64,000 bases of DNA from Campylobacter vulpis (lineage in GTDB: Bacteria; Campylobacterota; Campylobacteria; Campylobacterales; Campylobacteraceae). Location: contig NZ_CP041617.1 of NCBI RefSeq assembly GCF_014217995.1, forward strand, positions 1-64,000, read 5' to 3'. Shown one piece after another: positions 29,653-38,838 of this stretch (the stretch's first letter is position 1; every line of letters begins with the position of its first letter). A program made the translations under genes and the position numbers. The notes under the pieces are model-generated. The model had not been told where the DNA came from and did no database searches. It was given only the letters and a program-made list of their open reading frames with translations.

Positions 29653-30798
29653 TTAAAAATTCATTACATCTAGGTAGGAGCTGGCAATTTTATTAAAATT
29701 CGCTATTTTTTGTCGGTGCTCTAAAAAATTCTCCGCTTCTTTAGCTCTTTGCAAATTGATGTTTTCTAAATTTTCATTTTGGCTTTTAAAGTCTTTTGTC
29801 ATTGCTTCAAAATCCTCTCTCACTCCATCGCTATAAAGCTTAAAAATGGAACTTGAATTTGCAAATTCTCTTAAATTCATCTCTTTTTGATAATTGATGT
29901 ATTGCTGAAAAAATACAGAAAGTTTATCTTGTGAAGTGGTTTTTTTATCCACTCCATTTACATATAAATATAAATCAAAACTCATTTTTTCTTCGTTATT
30001 ATCCTTGATAAAATCTTCTGTTTTTAACTCACCTTTTAAAATTTTATATAAATTTTGATGAGAGTTGAGATCTAAATTCGCAGGTTTCATAAAGAAATTT
30101 GCTTCTTTTTCGTTTGTTTCTTTGATATTGTGATAAGTAAAATTCATCAAAAGTCCAGCTTTTGAAACCTCGCCATTTTTACTAAGATAAGGCTTTAGAA
30201 TTTTATTTGATGAGGTATTGTTTAGGGTTTTGTCAAATTGAAAACTTGTGATTTTATTATCCAAAAAGAGAGTATTTAGTGAGCTTATTTCTTTTTGAGC
30301 TCTAATAAGTGCTTCTTGATGAGGATATACGCGGATAATTGTATCATTAAATTCCCCACTCATAGTGGAAAATCCAGCTTTTAAAGAAGAAATTTGGGAG
30401 CGATTTAAGCTTGTGTTATCTTCGCTTTTAAATTCCTCATTTAAAGCTTTTAAAGCGTTATGATGCTCGTTTAAAAGTTTGGGGAGGTCGATTTGATTAT
30501 GATGGCTGATTTGATTTGCCTTAATCATTTCTTTAGTAATTAAACGCACACTATTAATATGTATAGCATAATTTTGTGGGATATTAGCGATTTGATTTAA
30601 ATCTTTTTCAAAAAAACCTTTTTCATCGATTCTAAAGCCAAATTCGCTGCTATAAGTTTGTTTATAATTTGTATGAAAGTTTTGCTCTAATTCTTGCTTT
30701 TGCTCTGTTTTCGCCTCCGTTTCTTTTTGTTCTAAATTTGCTAAATTTAGATGAGATGGGACGAAATTTTGGTAATGATTTGTCGAATTAATTATCAT
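29653..30798 (-). CDS. Hypothetical protein, sigma-54-dependent (flagellar regulon candidate)
   Basis: I recognise no domain. From ATG 30798 the product is 381 residues: hydrophilic, rich in K, N, E and Q, with predicted helical, coiled-coil-like segments (KALNEEFKSEDNTSLNR; MTKDFKSQNENLENINLQRA) and no signal peptide or membrane segment. A longer frame using TTG at 30813 is less likely. Position corresponds to Cj0243c of C. jejuni, between hemerythrin and rpmI. A near-perfect sigma-54 promoter lies 35-52 bases upstream, which in Campylobacter marks flagellar rod/hook genes and co-regulated genes. A role in flagellar assembly or secretion through the flagellar export apparatus is an inference. 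Confidence 0.7.
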   Translation of the reverse strand: MIINSTNHYQNFVPSHLNLANLEQKETEAKTEQKQELEQNFHTNYKQTYSSEFGFRIDEKGFFEKDLNQIANIPQNYAIHINSVRLITKEMIKANQISHHNQIDLPKLLNEHHNALKALNEEFKSEDNTSLNRSQISSLKAGFSTMSGEFNDTIIRVYPHQEALIRAQKEISSLNTLFLDNKITSFQFDKTLNNTSSNKILKPYLSKNGEVSKAGLLMNFTYHNIKETNEKEANFFMKPANLDLNSHQNLYKILKGELKTEDFIKDNNEEKMSFDLYLYVNGVDKKTTSQDKLSVFFQQYINYQKEMNLREFANSSSIFKLYSDGVREDFEAMTKDFKSQNENLENINLQRAKEAENFLEHRQKIANFNKIASSYLDVMNF

Positions 30799-30832
30799 TG
30801 TTACTCTTTTCAAATTATTGCTTGTAGGAATT

Positions 30833-30850
30833 AAGCAAAAAATGTGCCAA
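30833..30850 (-). promoter_or_regulatory. Sigma-54 promoter
   Basis: On the minus strand the sequence is TTGGCACATTTTTTGCTT: GG at -24 and GC at -12 with ten bases between, matching the RpoN consensus TGGCAC-N5-TTGC. It lies 35 bases before the start of the 29653-30798 gene. Confidence 0.85.
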
Positions 30851-30940
30851 GTTAAATTTCAAAGCTTAAGCCCAAAAAAAGCAAAGCTTTAGTATAATTC
30901 GCCCTTTCATTATGAAAAAAATTAAATCAAAGGAAAGCGT

Positions 30941-31132
30941 ATGCCAAAGATGAAAAGCGTTAAAAGCGCAGTTAAACGCTTCAAAGTAGGTAAAAATAAG
31001 ATCAAAAGAGGCTCGGCTTTTCGTAATCACATTTTGACCAAAAAACCTGCGAAGAAAATGCGTGATTTAAGAACGGCTAAATATGTGCATAGCACAAATG
31101 TAAAAGCTGTGGAGAAAATGCTAGGAATTTAA
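30941..31132 (+). CDS. rpmI: 50S ribosomal protein L35
   Basis: The 63-residue, highly basic protein [20 protein letters not shown], with [21 protein letters not shown], is L35, a 50S subunit component. AAAGGAAAGCGT precedes the ATG. Followed by rplT after an 83-base gap that contains a GCTCCCCTTATTTAAGGGC hairpin-like segment. infC does not precede it here, as in C. jejuni. Confidence 0.98.
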   Translation: MPKMKSVKSAVKRFKVGKNKIKRGSAFRNHILTKKPAKKMRDLRTAKYVHSTNVKAVEKMLGI

Positions 31133-31215
31133 GTTTTTGACCTAGAGTCATTCAAGCTCCCCTTATTTAAGGGCAAGTTCCAAATTTGGACGCCACTTTA
31201 TGAAAGGAAATAAAA

Positions 31216-31569
31216 ATGGCAAGAGTAAAAACAGGCGTGGTAAGACGCCGCAGACATAAAAAAGTTTTAAAATTAGCGCGTGGTTTTTATAGCGGACGCC
31301 GTAAGCATTTTAGAAAGGCTAAGGAGCAATTAGAAAGAAGCTTAGTTTATGCTTATCGTGATAGACGCCGTAAAAAAAGAGATTTTCGTCGCCTTTGGAT
31401 TGTGCGTATCAATGCAGCTTGTAGGCTAAATGATTTAAGTTATTCTAAATTTATCAATGGTCTTAAAAAAGCAGGCATTGAGCTTGATAGAAAAATTTTA
31501 GCCGATTTGGCTATGAATGACGCAGCAGCTTTTGCTAAGATAGCAGACGCCGTTAAAAAAGCTCTATAA
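31216..31569 (+). CDS. rplT: 50S ribosomal protein L20
   Basis: The 117-residue basic protein begins [20 protein letters not shown] and contains [20 protein letters not shown] and [20 protein letters not shown], the L20 family pattern. L20 binds 23S rRNA early in 50S assembly and in some bacteria autoregulates its operon; no L20 operator was identified here. AAAGGAAATAAAA precedes the start. Confidence 0.98.
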   Translation: MARVKTGVVRRRRHKKVLKLARGFYSGRRKHFRKAKEQLERSLVYAYRDRRRKKRDFRRLWIVRINAACRLNDLSYSKFINGLKKAGIELDRKILADLAMNDAAAFAKIADAVKKAL

Positions 31570-31573
31570 TCTT

Positions 31574-31604
31574 TTATCCAAGTCTAACTTGGATAAATTC
31601 TTAC
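31574..31604 (+). terminator. Hairpin after rplT
   Basis: TTATCCAAGT (31574-31583) pairs with ACTTGGATAA (31587-31596) over CTA, followed by ATTCTTAC. A 10-base stem five bases after the rplT stop, probably ending the rpmI-rplT transcript, though the T run is poor. Confidence 0.65.
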
Positions 31605-31666
31605 AACTTTAATTAACAAAATTAGGTTATAATCATTTTTTAAAATTTTCCTAATAAGGACAAAAA

Positions 31667-32521
31667 ATGGATATGAACGAGCTTTTGCTTCAAAGCGTAG
31701 AAAGCTTACCTCCCCTACCAGACACGGTTAATAAGCTTAGAACTTACATTGATGAGGCGGGTGCTGAGATTGAGACGGAAAAAGTTGCGGAGATTATTTC
31801 TGGCGACCCACTTTTAATGGCAAAGCTTTTGCAACTTGTCAATTCGCCTTTTTATGGCTTTAAAAGTGAGATAACGACCATTATGCAAGTGATAACCTTA
31901 CTTGGTATAGGGAATATTAAAAATGTAGTTTTAGCAAATTCTATTAAGGATAATTTTAAAATTGATCTTAGTCCTTATGGTTTAAACACTGAAGATTTTT
32001 TAAATTCTTGCAATGAAGAGGTTAATTTCATTACGAATTGGCTTAACGATGAGGATAAAAAACTTTCCTACACTCTCGTGCCTTGCGTGATGCTTTTAAG
32101 GCTTGGTATGGTTGTATTTTCTCATTTTCTTATACAAAATAAGAAAGATAAAGAATTTTTAGAAAGGCTTAAAGCGGCTAATTTTTCTAACATTTCTTTG
32201 ATTGAAAACGAATTTTTAGGTGTGGATAGCCTCTCATTTTTAGGCTTTTTGCTTCATAGATGGAATTTTGATGAGAGTTTAATCGAAAGCGTTTGCTTTA
32301 TCAATTCTCCTCACGCCGCTTCTGATAATGTGAAAAAATCCGCCTATGTTTTGTCTATTACCGATCATCTTTTCGCACCTTATCACGGCTCTTCGCCTTT
32401 TAATGTTGAAACAGCTTTAGCCCTAATGCAAGAGGCAAAAAATAGTGGCGTATCTTTTGATATGGACAATTTCATCGCAAAGCTTCCCGAAAAAGCACGC
32501 AAAAATATCAATAAGGACTAG
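31667..32521 (+). CDS. HDOD-domain signalling protein
   Basis: The 284-residue protein carries an HDOD domain: LPPLPDTVNKLRTYI, EIISGDPLLMAKLLQLVNSPFYG, ITTIMQVITLLGIGNIKNVVLANS and the later HRWNFDESL and YVLSITDHLFAP. HDOD domains are non-catalytic relatives of HD phosphohydrolases used in signalling. It corresponds to Cj0248 of C. jejuni, whose loss reduces motility and chick colonisation as I recall. A TATAAT-like sequence and AATAAGGACAAAA lie before the ATG. A hairpin containing its stop separates it from the next gene. Confidence 0.9.
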   Translation: MDMNELLLQSVESLPPLPDTVNKLRTYIDEAGAEIETEKVAEIISGDPLLMAKLLQLVNSPFYGFKSEITTIMQVITLLGIGNIKNVVLANSIKDNFKIDLSPYGLNTEDFLNSCNEEVNFITNWLNDEDKKLSYTLVPCVMLLRLGMVVFSHFLIQNKKDKEFLERLKAANFSNISLIENEFLGVDSLSFLGFLLHRWNFDESLIESVCFINSPHAASDNVKKSAYVLSITDHLFAPYHGSSPFNVETALALMQEAKNSGVSFDMDNFIAKLPEKARKNINKD

Positions 32522-32534
32522 CCGCTTGGCTAGT
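32517..32534 (+). other. Intercistronic hairpin
   Basis: ACTAGCC (32517-32523) pairs with GGCTAGT (32528-32534) over GCTT. The stem contains the HDOD stop codon and ends two bases before the next ATG, where a ribosome site would be expected, so it may limit translation of the downstream gene or protect the upstream mRNA end. Confidence 0.5.
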
Positions 32535-32536
32535 TT

Positions 32537-33016
32537 ATGATGAAAAGCCTTATTTTACCGCCGAATGAATTTTTAGATCATTATGTTTTAAATGTCGAGT
32601 TTTCTCATCTTGCAAATATTTCTAAAAATGCCTATAAATTTTGGAAAAAAGCCGAGATAGGTCGGTATCAAGGCACAAGAATTATTTTTTTGCATAAAAA
32701 TTGCATTTTAGAAAAGCATCAAAATGCCCTCAAACAATGCACGGATTTAAGCGGCTTTGTGTTAGCGAGTGCTTTTTGTTCTTTTACAACCCTTTCTCCA
32801 TCTCATTTGGTGGAAAAAAATCATTCCGCTATTTATAAGCTTTTAGAACTTAAAGAAATTTGTGGAGTGAAATTTGTGAATTTAAAGAAATTTTATGATT
32901 TTTTAAAGCTTGATTATCATCAGCATATTTATATAGAAAAATGCCATTTTTTCAGCCCCACGCCTTTAGAAAAGCGGATTAAAATCACGCCGAGTTTATG
33001 CGTGGGTTATTATTAA
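32537..33016 (+). CDS. Hypothetical protein (Cj0249-like position)
   Basis: A 159-residue protein of unknown function, in the place of Cj0249 of C. jejuni. No signal peptide or membrane segment. It begins MMKSLILPPNEFLDHYVLNV and has several Cys and His (HKNCILEKHQNALKQC; IEKCHFF) that do not make a clear metal motif. A weak ribosome site is hidden by an upstream hairpin. It converges with the MFS gene and the two coding ends overlap by four bases. Confidence 0.75.
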   Translation: MMKSLILPPNEFLDHYVLNVEFSHLANISKNAYKFWKKAEIGRYQGTRIIFLHKNCILEKHQNALKQCTDLSGFVLASAFCSFTTLSPSHLVEKNHSAIYKLLELKEICGVKFVNLKKFYDFLKLDYHQHIYIEKCHFFSPTPLEKRIKITPSLCVGYY

Positions 33017-34302
33017 AATTTGGCAAGTTTTTTATACATAAAAGCTGTGAAAAGAGCCACTAAGCCTAAAAATAAAATATAAAAGCCAAGAGAAAAACGC
33101 AAGGCATTATCCAAATTTTGTAAGGCAAAAGTGTGGAGAAAAAACGCAAGTTGTGGCGTAAATCCTCCAGCTAGAGCATAAGCGAGATTATAACCTAGAG
33201 AAAGCCCTGAGAATTTGATTTTAGGGTCAAAAATTTCGCTCATTATCATAGGACAGAGATTCATCACTCCCGCAGAAAAGCAAGCGAGCAAATACCACAT
33301 TTTTACACTTTCAAGGCTAGAATTTGGCATATAAAGAGCGTTAAAATACAAAAAATTACACGCAATAAGCCCTAAGGCAAATAAAATGCAAGTCCTTATA
33401 ACGCCTATCTTATCGCCTAAAATTCCGCTAAAAACGCAACCAGCACAGATTGAAACAATGCCTAACATTTGCAAATAGCTTTGTTCGATTTTGTCGATTG
33501 TAAGCATAACACTCATATAACTTGGTAAAAGAAGGATTAAAACGACAATGCACCCTGTTAAAACCCAAGTGATAAGCATAGAACAAATTACACTAAGCTT
33601 TGCTCGTTTAAAGACTTCTTTGAGTGGAAATTTTTCTAAACTTTGTTCTTTTTTCATTTCTTCAAAGACAGGTGTTTCGCTTAAAAATTTTCTAAGATAT
33701 ACAGAAATGATGCCAAAAATTCCTCCTAAGAAAAATGGCACTCTCCAAGCCCACTCAAAAAGCTCTTCTTGAGTGTAAATTTTATTCATTATCAAAAACA
33801 CCAAACTACCAAGCAAAATTCCACCTACAACAGAAGCGGTTAAAACACCCAAATATGTGTGTCTTCGATGATGTGGAGCGTGTTCGTAGGTAAAGACCCA
33901 AGCACCGGGTAATTCCCCACCTATGGCTATACCTTGTAGAATTCTCACAAGCACTAAAAGCACGATACAAGTATAACCTAGAGTTTCAAAACCCGGGATA
34001 AAAGCAAGAGCAAAGGTAGGTATAACCATAAGCAAAATACTTAACATAAACATATTTTTGCGTCCAAATTTATCGCCAAAATGCGCCATAACAATCCCAC
34101 CCAAAGGACGCGCTAAGTATCCAGCCGCAAAAATGCCGTAAGTATTAAATAATTTCCAAAACTCACTTAAATTTTCAGGAAAAAAATTCTTAGAAATATA
34201 AGCAGCAAAAAAGACAAAAATGATGAAATCATAAAATTCTAAAGTCCCACCCAAAGAGGAGAGTGCGAGGGTTTTAAAGTGTTTTCTTTTTAAAGTTTTC
34301 AT
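33013..34302 (-). CDS. MFS transporter, metabolite:H+ symporter family
   Basis: The 429-residue integral membrane protein has about 12 hydrophobic segments and the MFS signature AHFGDKFGRKNMF between helices 2 and 3, a repeat-like GDKIGVIRT in the second half, and IGGELPGAWVFTYEHAP, which marks the metabolite:proton symporter group (ProP/ShiA/citrate-type). It is the counterpart of Cj0250c. It starts in a TAATG overlap with the upstream acidic microprotein gene, so the two are translationally coupled. Substrate is not identifiable from sequence. Confidence 0.9.
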   Translation of the reverse strand: MKTLKRKHFKTLALSSLGGTLEFYDFIIFVFFAAYISKNFFPENLSEFWKLFNTYGIFAAGYLARPLGGIVMAHFGDKFGRKNMFMLSILLMVIPTFALAFIPGFETLGYTCIVLLVLVRILQGIAIGGELPGAWVFTYEHAPHHRRHTYLGVLTASVVGGILLGSLVFLIMNKIYTQEELFEWAWRVPFFLGGIFGIISVYLRKFLSETPVFEEMKKEQSLEKFPLKEVFKRAKLSVICSMLITWVLTGCIVVLILLLPSYMSVMLTIDKIEQSYLQMLGIVSICAGCVFSGILGDKIGVIRTCILFALGLIACNFLYFNALYMPNSSLESVKMWYLLACFSAGVMNLCPMIMSEIFDPKIKFSGLSLGYNLAYALAGGFTPQLAFFLHTFALQNLDNALRFSLGFYILFLGLVALFTAFMYKKLAKF

Positions 34303-34445
34303 TAGTCTATTTCATAAAATTCATCGTCATTTTCATCGTCAAATTCATAATCATCTTCATCGTAATTATATGAATATTGCGGATTTTCAAATTCTTCTTC
34401 ATCGTCAAATTCTTCGAAGTTTTCCTCTTCGTCTTCCCAAGCCAT
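34302..34445 (-). CDS. Highly acidic 47-residue protein
   Basis: Reads MAWEDEEENFEEFDDEEEFE, then NPQYSYNYDEDD, then YEFDDENDDEFYEID. About 30 of 47 residues are Asp or Glu and there is not a single Lys or Arg. AAAGGAGCAAAA precedes the ATG. C. jejuni has a similar acidic gene (Cj0251c) at the same position. Its stop TAA shares a base with the start of the downstream MFS transporter gene. Likely disordered; possible roles are binding of basic proteins or divalent metals, or simply a translational leader for the transporter. Function unknown. Confidence 0.8.
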   Translation of the reverse strand: MAWEDEEENFEEFDDEEEFENPQYSYNYDEDDYEFDDENDDEFYEID

Positions 34446-34528
34446 TTTTGCTCCTTTGTATTGAAAAAAGCTTATTTTAGCTTAAATTTCGTCATTTTTG
34501 TTATAATTTTCAAATTTTTTAAAGGAAA

Positions 34529-35005
34529 ATGATGAAATTAACTCATTTAGATGATAAAAATCGCCCTAAAATGGTTGATGTGAGTGAGAAAAATGACACG
34601 CTAAGAATTGCAAAAGCTAGTGGAAAAATTACGATGAGCAAAGAGGCTTTTGAGGCGGTTAGAACAAATAGTGCTAAAAAGGGTCCCGTGCTTCAAACGG
34701 CTATTGTAGCGGCGATTATGGGAGCGAAGAAAACAAGTGATTTAATCCCTATGTGCCACCCTTTAATGCTTTCTAAGGTCGAAACTGATATTGTTGAGCT
34801 TGAGGAAGAAAGTGCTTTTAGGCTTATTGTGAGTGTAAAATGCGAGGGTAAAACAGGCGTAGAAATGGAAGCTTTAATGGCTGTGAGTGTGGGACTTTTA
34901 ACGATTTATGATATGGTGAAGGCTATCGATAAAACGATGTGCCTTGATGAAATTATGCTTTTAAGTAAGGAGGGCGGTAAAAGTGGTAAATTTGTGCGAT
35001 TTTGA
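34529..35005 (+). CDS. moaC: Cyclic pyranopterin monophosphate synthase MoaC
   Basis: Second step of molybdenum cofactor synthesis, forming cPMP from the MoaA product. The 158-residue protein contains [18 protein letters not shown], the [14 protein letters not shown] active-site segment and [22 protein letters not shown] with K.MEA catalytic residues. Two consecutive ATGs (34529 and 34532) follow AAAGGAAA; either may be used. Overlaps the next gene by 23 bases. Confidence 0.96.
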   Translation: MMKLTHLDDKNRPKMVDVSEKNDTLRIAKASGKITMSKEAFEAVRTNSAKKGPVLQTAIVAAIMGAKKTSDLIPMCHPLMLSKVETDIVELEEESAFRLIVSVKCEGKTGVEMEALMAVSVGLLTIYDMVKAIDKTMCLDEIMLLSKEGGKSGKFVRF

Positions 35006-35246
35006 GCAAGAGCCTATGATTAATTACCCTACTTTTTGGGATTTTAAGGTCATACTTGAGCGTGAAGTAAGGGCGGGAGAGCTTTTTGAGAGCATTTTAA
35101 AGCAGAGGGAATTTAAATATAAGGCTTCAAATTTAAGCAAAAATGGCAAGTATCAAAGCTATTTATTAAGCGTTTATGTGGATAGTAAGGAAGATAGGCT
35201 TTCTATCTTTGCAAAACTTAAAGAAAAATCTAAATTTGTTTTATAG
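34983..35246 (+). CDS. DUF493-type small protein
   Basis: The 87-residue product of the YbeD/DUF493 type ([43 protein letters not shown]) is a small ferredoxin-like-fold protein with proposed ligand-binding or regulatory roles. Start is GTG at 34983 inside the end of moaC, with AAGGAGGGCGG upstream as ribosome site; this start gives MVNLCDFE, like the C. jejuni Cj0253 product as I remember it. Co-transcribed with moaC and the next gene (8-base gap). Confidence 0.85.
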   Translation: MVNLCDFEQEPMINYPTFWDFKVILEREVRAGELFESILKQREFKYKASNLSKNGKYQSYLLSVYVDSKEDRLSIFAKLKEKSKFVL

Positions 35247-35254
35247 GAGGGAAA

Positions 35255-36385
35255 ATGAAAAATACTTTAATGATTTTTGAAAATTCTTTATCAAATTTAA
35301 GCCCTGAAAATGTGAAAGAAATTTTGGAGGATTTGAGTTTCAATTTGGTTTATAAGCAAGAAAATCAAAAGGCAAATACTCTAAATGAACTTTTGCTGGG
35401 CTTTTTAGATATTTTGAAAAAACTTGGCTTGTTTGATGAAGAAAATGTAACAAAGGTAATTAAGGCTATGATTAGAGCTAGCACTAAGGATGCACAAAAT
35501 TCGCTTTATGCACTTATAGCGGAGGCGGAGAGGCTTGAGGGGCAAATAGAAAATTATAAAATTTCTTTGAAAAATCAAATTAGCCATCATTTTTTAGAAT
35601 TTGAAAAATTATTGCAAGAGTCAAATTTTAAAAACGAGTTTGCTAAGGGGCTTGATGGGGCGATTTTATTTGACATTGAGATGCTTGGCATTTTGAAAGA
35701 AACAGCCGAAAGTGCCTTTTTAACGACGCTTGAAAAGGGTGAGGATATAGAGCTTACAAGTGAGGAAATTGCTAAAAATTTGGTCTATAACGCCATTTGC
35801 GAATCGCATTTCGAAAAAGCAAGAATTTTGCAAATTTCAAGCCTTGTTTTAAATGTGGTGTTTGAACTTGCAAATGAAAGCATTATTTTTGCTAAAGACT
35901 TGGTTTTAGGAGCTGTTAGAGGTGTGAGTGATGGCATTAGTTTAGGGATAGAAAAATTTAAAAATTCTCTTACTTTCATCGAATTTGAGGAGGAAATTCG
36001 ACTTAAAAGCAAAGAATTAATTGGCATTGAGGACGATTTTGTATCCTTGCTAAAAACAGAGGCAAAAAAGCAGAAAAACCCCTCAAAAGAACTAATTGAG
36101 CGTTTAATCGAAGAGGAATTTGATAGCATTTTTGCTAAACTTAAACGCTTTGCAAATGAAAATAGAGAGCAAATCAATCTTTTTTTAGTAGAGCTTAAGA
36201 AAAATCCTAAAATCAATGACTTTAATGAATTTGCACAAAGAAAAATGAGCGATTTAAATGCGAATTTTTTAAAATTAGAAAAAAGAACAAGCGAAAAATA
36301 CAAAAATTTAAACACAATCAAAGCTAAAAATTTGGGTTTTAGACTATGGGAGAGGGCGAAAAAATTTATCCATAAAAAAAATTAA
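35255..36385 (+). CDS. Hypothetical helical protein (Cj0254-like)
   Basis: A 376-residue protein I cannot assign. It is rich in K, E, L and F, with long predicted helices (IEFEEEIRLKSKELIGIEDD; LIERLIEEEFDSIFAKLKRF) and no signal peptide or strong membrane segment; the region LVYNAICESHFEKARILQIS is mildly hydrophobic. GGAGGGAAA precedes the ATG. Third gene after moaC in the same order as C. jejuni Cj0252-Cj0254, so it is part of the conserved core rather than an insertion. Confidence 0.8.
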   Translation: MKNTLMIFENSLSNLSPENVKEILEDLSFNLVYKQENQKANTLNELLLGFLDILKKLGLFDEENVTKVIKAMIRASTKDAQNSLYALIAEAERLEGQIENYKISLKNQISHHFLEFEKLLQESNFKNEFAKGLDGAILFDIEMLGILKETAESAFLTTLEKGEDIELTSEEIAKNLVYNAICESHFEKARILQISSLVLNVVFELANESIIFAKDLVLGAVRGVSDGISLGIEKFKNSLTFIEFEEEIRLKSKELIGIEDDFVSLLKTEAKKQKNPSKELIERLIEEEFDSIFAKLKRFANENREQINLFLVELKKNPKINDFNEFAQRKMSDLNANFLKLEKRTSEKYKNLNTIKAKNLGFRLWERAKKFIHKKN

Positions 36386-36443
36386 TATAAAGTAAATAAC
36401 AAAAAAAATGATATAATGAAGTCAAATTTTACAAGAAAGGAAA

Positions 36444-38180
36444 ATGATGAATTTAACTATACGCACTAAAATGCTTTTTCTAGGTTCTATCGTATTTATT
36501 GCTATTTTGGCTATTTTGCTTAATTTTTATATCAATAATGCAAATGGCTTAAAATATGTCGAGCAAGTTACAGAGGACATAGTCGAGGAACAAATCAATG
36601 AAAAAATCAAGCTTCTTACTCTATCAATGGCGGAGGGTTTAGGAGGTTTGCTTGAGGGCGTGAAAGATGAAAAAGAGCAAATTGCCATTATTGCAAAGGT
36701 GATTGAGAAATTTAGATTTGAAAACGACCAGAGTGGTTATTTTTTCGTCTATAAAAAGACGGTTAATGTCGCTCACCCTGTGAGAAAAGATTTAATAGGC
36801 ACTGATTTAAAGGATTTTAAAGACGCTAAAGGGGTGCATTATGTAGTTGAGCTTTATAAGCAGGCTAAAAATGGCGGCGGTTTTGTGTTTTATGACTTTA
36901 CTAAGGGCGGTTCAAATTCCACAGTCGCGCAAAAAAATGCCTACGCAGCCTTGATACCGCACACTGATGATATTTGGATTTCAACAGGCGTTTATGTCGA
37001 TACTTTAGCTGAAAATGTAGAAAAGGATACAAAAGGAGTGAGGGAATATTTTAGCTCAAGCTTTTTCCAAGCTCTTGTTATTAGCATTGTGTTGTTGATT
37101 TTAATCTGTCCTTTTGCCTTTTTATTTTATAAAAGGCTTAATGTGTCCATTGGGACAATCTCTCGGGATTTATTTCACTTTTTTGATTTTATCAATTACA
37201 AAACAAATGAAATTAAATTATCAAAAATTGCAGGTAATGATGAGTTGGCTCAAATGGCAGCCGCCATTAACCAAAACATTCAAGCCACCAAAGAAGGCTT
37301 AGACCAAGATAAACAAGCTGTTAAAGAAAGTGTTACCACAGTAGGCATAGTTGAAAACGGAGATTTAACAGCAAGAATCACAGCTAATCCTAGAAACCCA
37401 CAACTCATAGAACTTAAAAGTGTGCTTAATAATCTCCTTGATGTCTTACAAACTAAAGTGGGTAAAGATATGAATAAAATCCACTCTATCTTTGAAGAAT
37501 TTAAAAGCTTAGATTTTAGAAACAAAATAGAAAATGCCACAGGTAGTGTAGAAGTAACCACTAATGCCCTAGGCGAAGAAATCATCAAAATGCTTAAACA
37601 AAGTTCTGATTTTGCAAATTCTTTAGCCAATGAAAGCTCCAAACTTCAAAACGCTGTGCAAAATTTAACTTCAAGCTCAAATTCTCAAGCTGCTTCTTTA
37701 GAAGAAACTGCTGCTGCTTTAGAAGAGATTACCTCCTCTATGCAAAATGTCTCTCAAAAAACCAGTGATGTGATTACTCAAAGTGAAGAGATTAAAAATG
37801 TTACAGGCATTATAGGTGATATAGCTGATCAAATCAATCTTCTAGCCCTTAATGCTGCCATAGAAGCAGCACGTGCAGGAGAACACGGAAGAGGCTTTGC
37901 CGTCGTGGCTGATGAAGTGAGAAAACTAGCTGAAAGAACTCAAAAGTCTTTAAGTGAGATAGAAGCAAATACTAACTTACTTGTTCAATCTATCAATGAT
38001 ATGGCAGAAAGCATTAAGGAACAAACTGCTGGTATCACACAGATTAATGAAAGTGTGGCTAAAATAGACCAAAGCACTAAAGATAACGCTGAAATCGCTA
38101 ATGAAAGTGCCATCATCTCTAACACAGTAAGCGACATCGCTACAAATATCCTTGAAGATGTGAAGAAGAAGAAGTTTTAG
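36444..38180 (+). CDS. Methyl-accepting chemotaxis protein with Cache sensor
   Basis: Transmembrane chemoreceptor. The 578-residue protein has an N-terminal membrane helix ([21 protein letters not shown]), a periplasmic single Cache domain ([48 protein letters not shown]), a second helix near 210-235 ([20 protein letters not shown]), a HAMP-like linker and the signalling domain with the hairpin tip [35 protein letters not shown]. It ends DVKKKKF like other Campylobacter Tlp receptors. The Cache type with the YFFVY pattern suggests small carboxylate or amine ligands. GAAAGGAAA precedes two adjacent ATGs. Confidence 0.94.
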   Translation: MMNLTIRTKMLFLGSIVFIAILAILLNFYINNANGLKYVEQVTEDIVEEQINEKIKLLTLSMAEGLGGLLEGVKDEKEQIAIIAKVIEKFRFENDQSGYFFVYKKTVNVAHPVRKDLIGTDLKDFKDAKGVHYVVELYKQAKNGGGFVFYDFTKGGSNSTVAQKNAYAALIPHTDDIWISTGVYVDTLAENVEKDTKGVREYFSSSFFQALVISIVLLILICPFAFLFYKRLNVSIGTISRDLFHFFDFINYKTNEIKLSKIAGNDELAQMAAAINQNIQATKEGLDQDKQAVKESVTTVGIVENGDLTARITANPRNPQLIELKSVLNNLLDVLQTKVGKDMNKIHSIFEEFKSLDFRNKIENATGSVEVTTNALGEEIIKMLKQSSDFANSLANESSKLQNAVQNLTSSSNSQAASLEETAAALEEITSSMQNVSQKTSDVITQSEEIKNVTGIIGDIADQINLLALNAAIEAARAGEHGRGFAVVADEVRKLAERTQKSLSEIEANTNLLVQSINDMAESIKEQTAGITQINESVAKIDQSTKDNAEIANESAIISNTVSDIATNILEDVKKKKF

Positions 38181-38229
38181 GTTTGCTTTAAATTTGTAAA
38201 ATTAATTTAAATCATAAAAAGGAGTAAAG

Positions 38230-38799
38230 ATGAAAAAAGTTTTAGTTCCACTTGCGGTAGGCTTTGAGGAAGCAGAATTTATAGGGATAGCAGATGTTTT
38301 AAAAAGGGCTAGTGCTATGGGTGGAAATTTAGAACTCATCATCGCTTCTTTAGATAGTGAGCTTTGGGTTAAGGGTGCTAATGGAATTTGCATACAAGCA
38401 GATTGCTCTTTAGAAAGTGTCGATACAAAAAACCTTGACGCCATAGCACTGCCCGGTGGTTTTGATGGTATGAATAATCTTAAAAATAATGGCACGATTT
38501 TAAGTATCATCAAAAAACTTTATAATGATAAAAGGATCGTAGCCGCCATTTGTGCTTCACCCATTGTGTTAAATGAAGCGGGGGTTTTGAGTGCGGAATT
38601 TGCTTGTTATCCGGGTTGTGAGGTTGGACTTAAGGGACAAAGGCTTGAAAAAGCGGTGCTTGTGAGAGATAATGTCATCACAGCGGCAGGTCCTGCAACG
38701 GCGATTTTATTTGGCTTAGAACTTGCAAAAGCACTTTGCGGAGAGGAAATTTATAAGGCTTTATATGAGGGTATGCTCGTGCCTTTAAGTAGGGCTTAA
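38230..38799 (+). CDS. DJ-1/ThiJ/PfpI family protein
   Basis: The 189-residue protein has the DJ-1 fold markers: LVPLAVGFEEAEFIGIADVL with the acidic residue that supports the nucleophile, ALPGGFDGMNNL, and AAICASPIVLNEAGVL with the reactive cysteine at the elbow, then AGPATAILFGLELA. Such proteins act as deglycases/chaperones or redox sensors; annotation as thiazole biosynthesis (ThiJ) is historical. AAAGGAGTAAAG precedes the start. It is convergent with the SelW-like gene. Confidence 0.9.
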   Translation: MKKVLVPLAVGFEEAEFIGIADVLKRASAMGGNLELIIASLDSELWVKGANGICIQADCSLESVDTKNLDAIALPGGFDGMNNLKNNGTILSIIKKLYNDKRIVAAICASPIVLNEAGVLSAEFACYPGCEVGLKGQRLEKAVLVRDNVITAAGPATAILFGLELAKALCGEEIYKALYEGMLVPLSRA

Positions 38800-38812
38800 T
38801 GTTGAATTGATA

Positions 38813-38838
38813 AAGGACGGCTTATACAAACCGCCCTT
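38813..38838. terminator. Hairpin between DJ-1 gene and SelW-like gene
   Basis: AAGGACGG (38813-38820) pairs with CCGCCCTT (38831-38838) with one mismatch, followed by AATTTTCC. It ends at the stop codon of the convergent SelW-like gene and could serve both transcripts. Confidence 0.5.
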
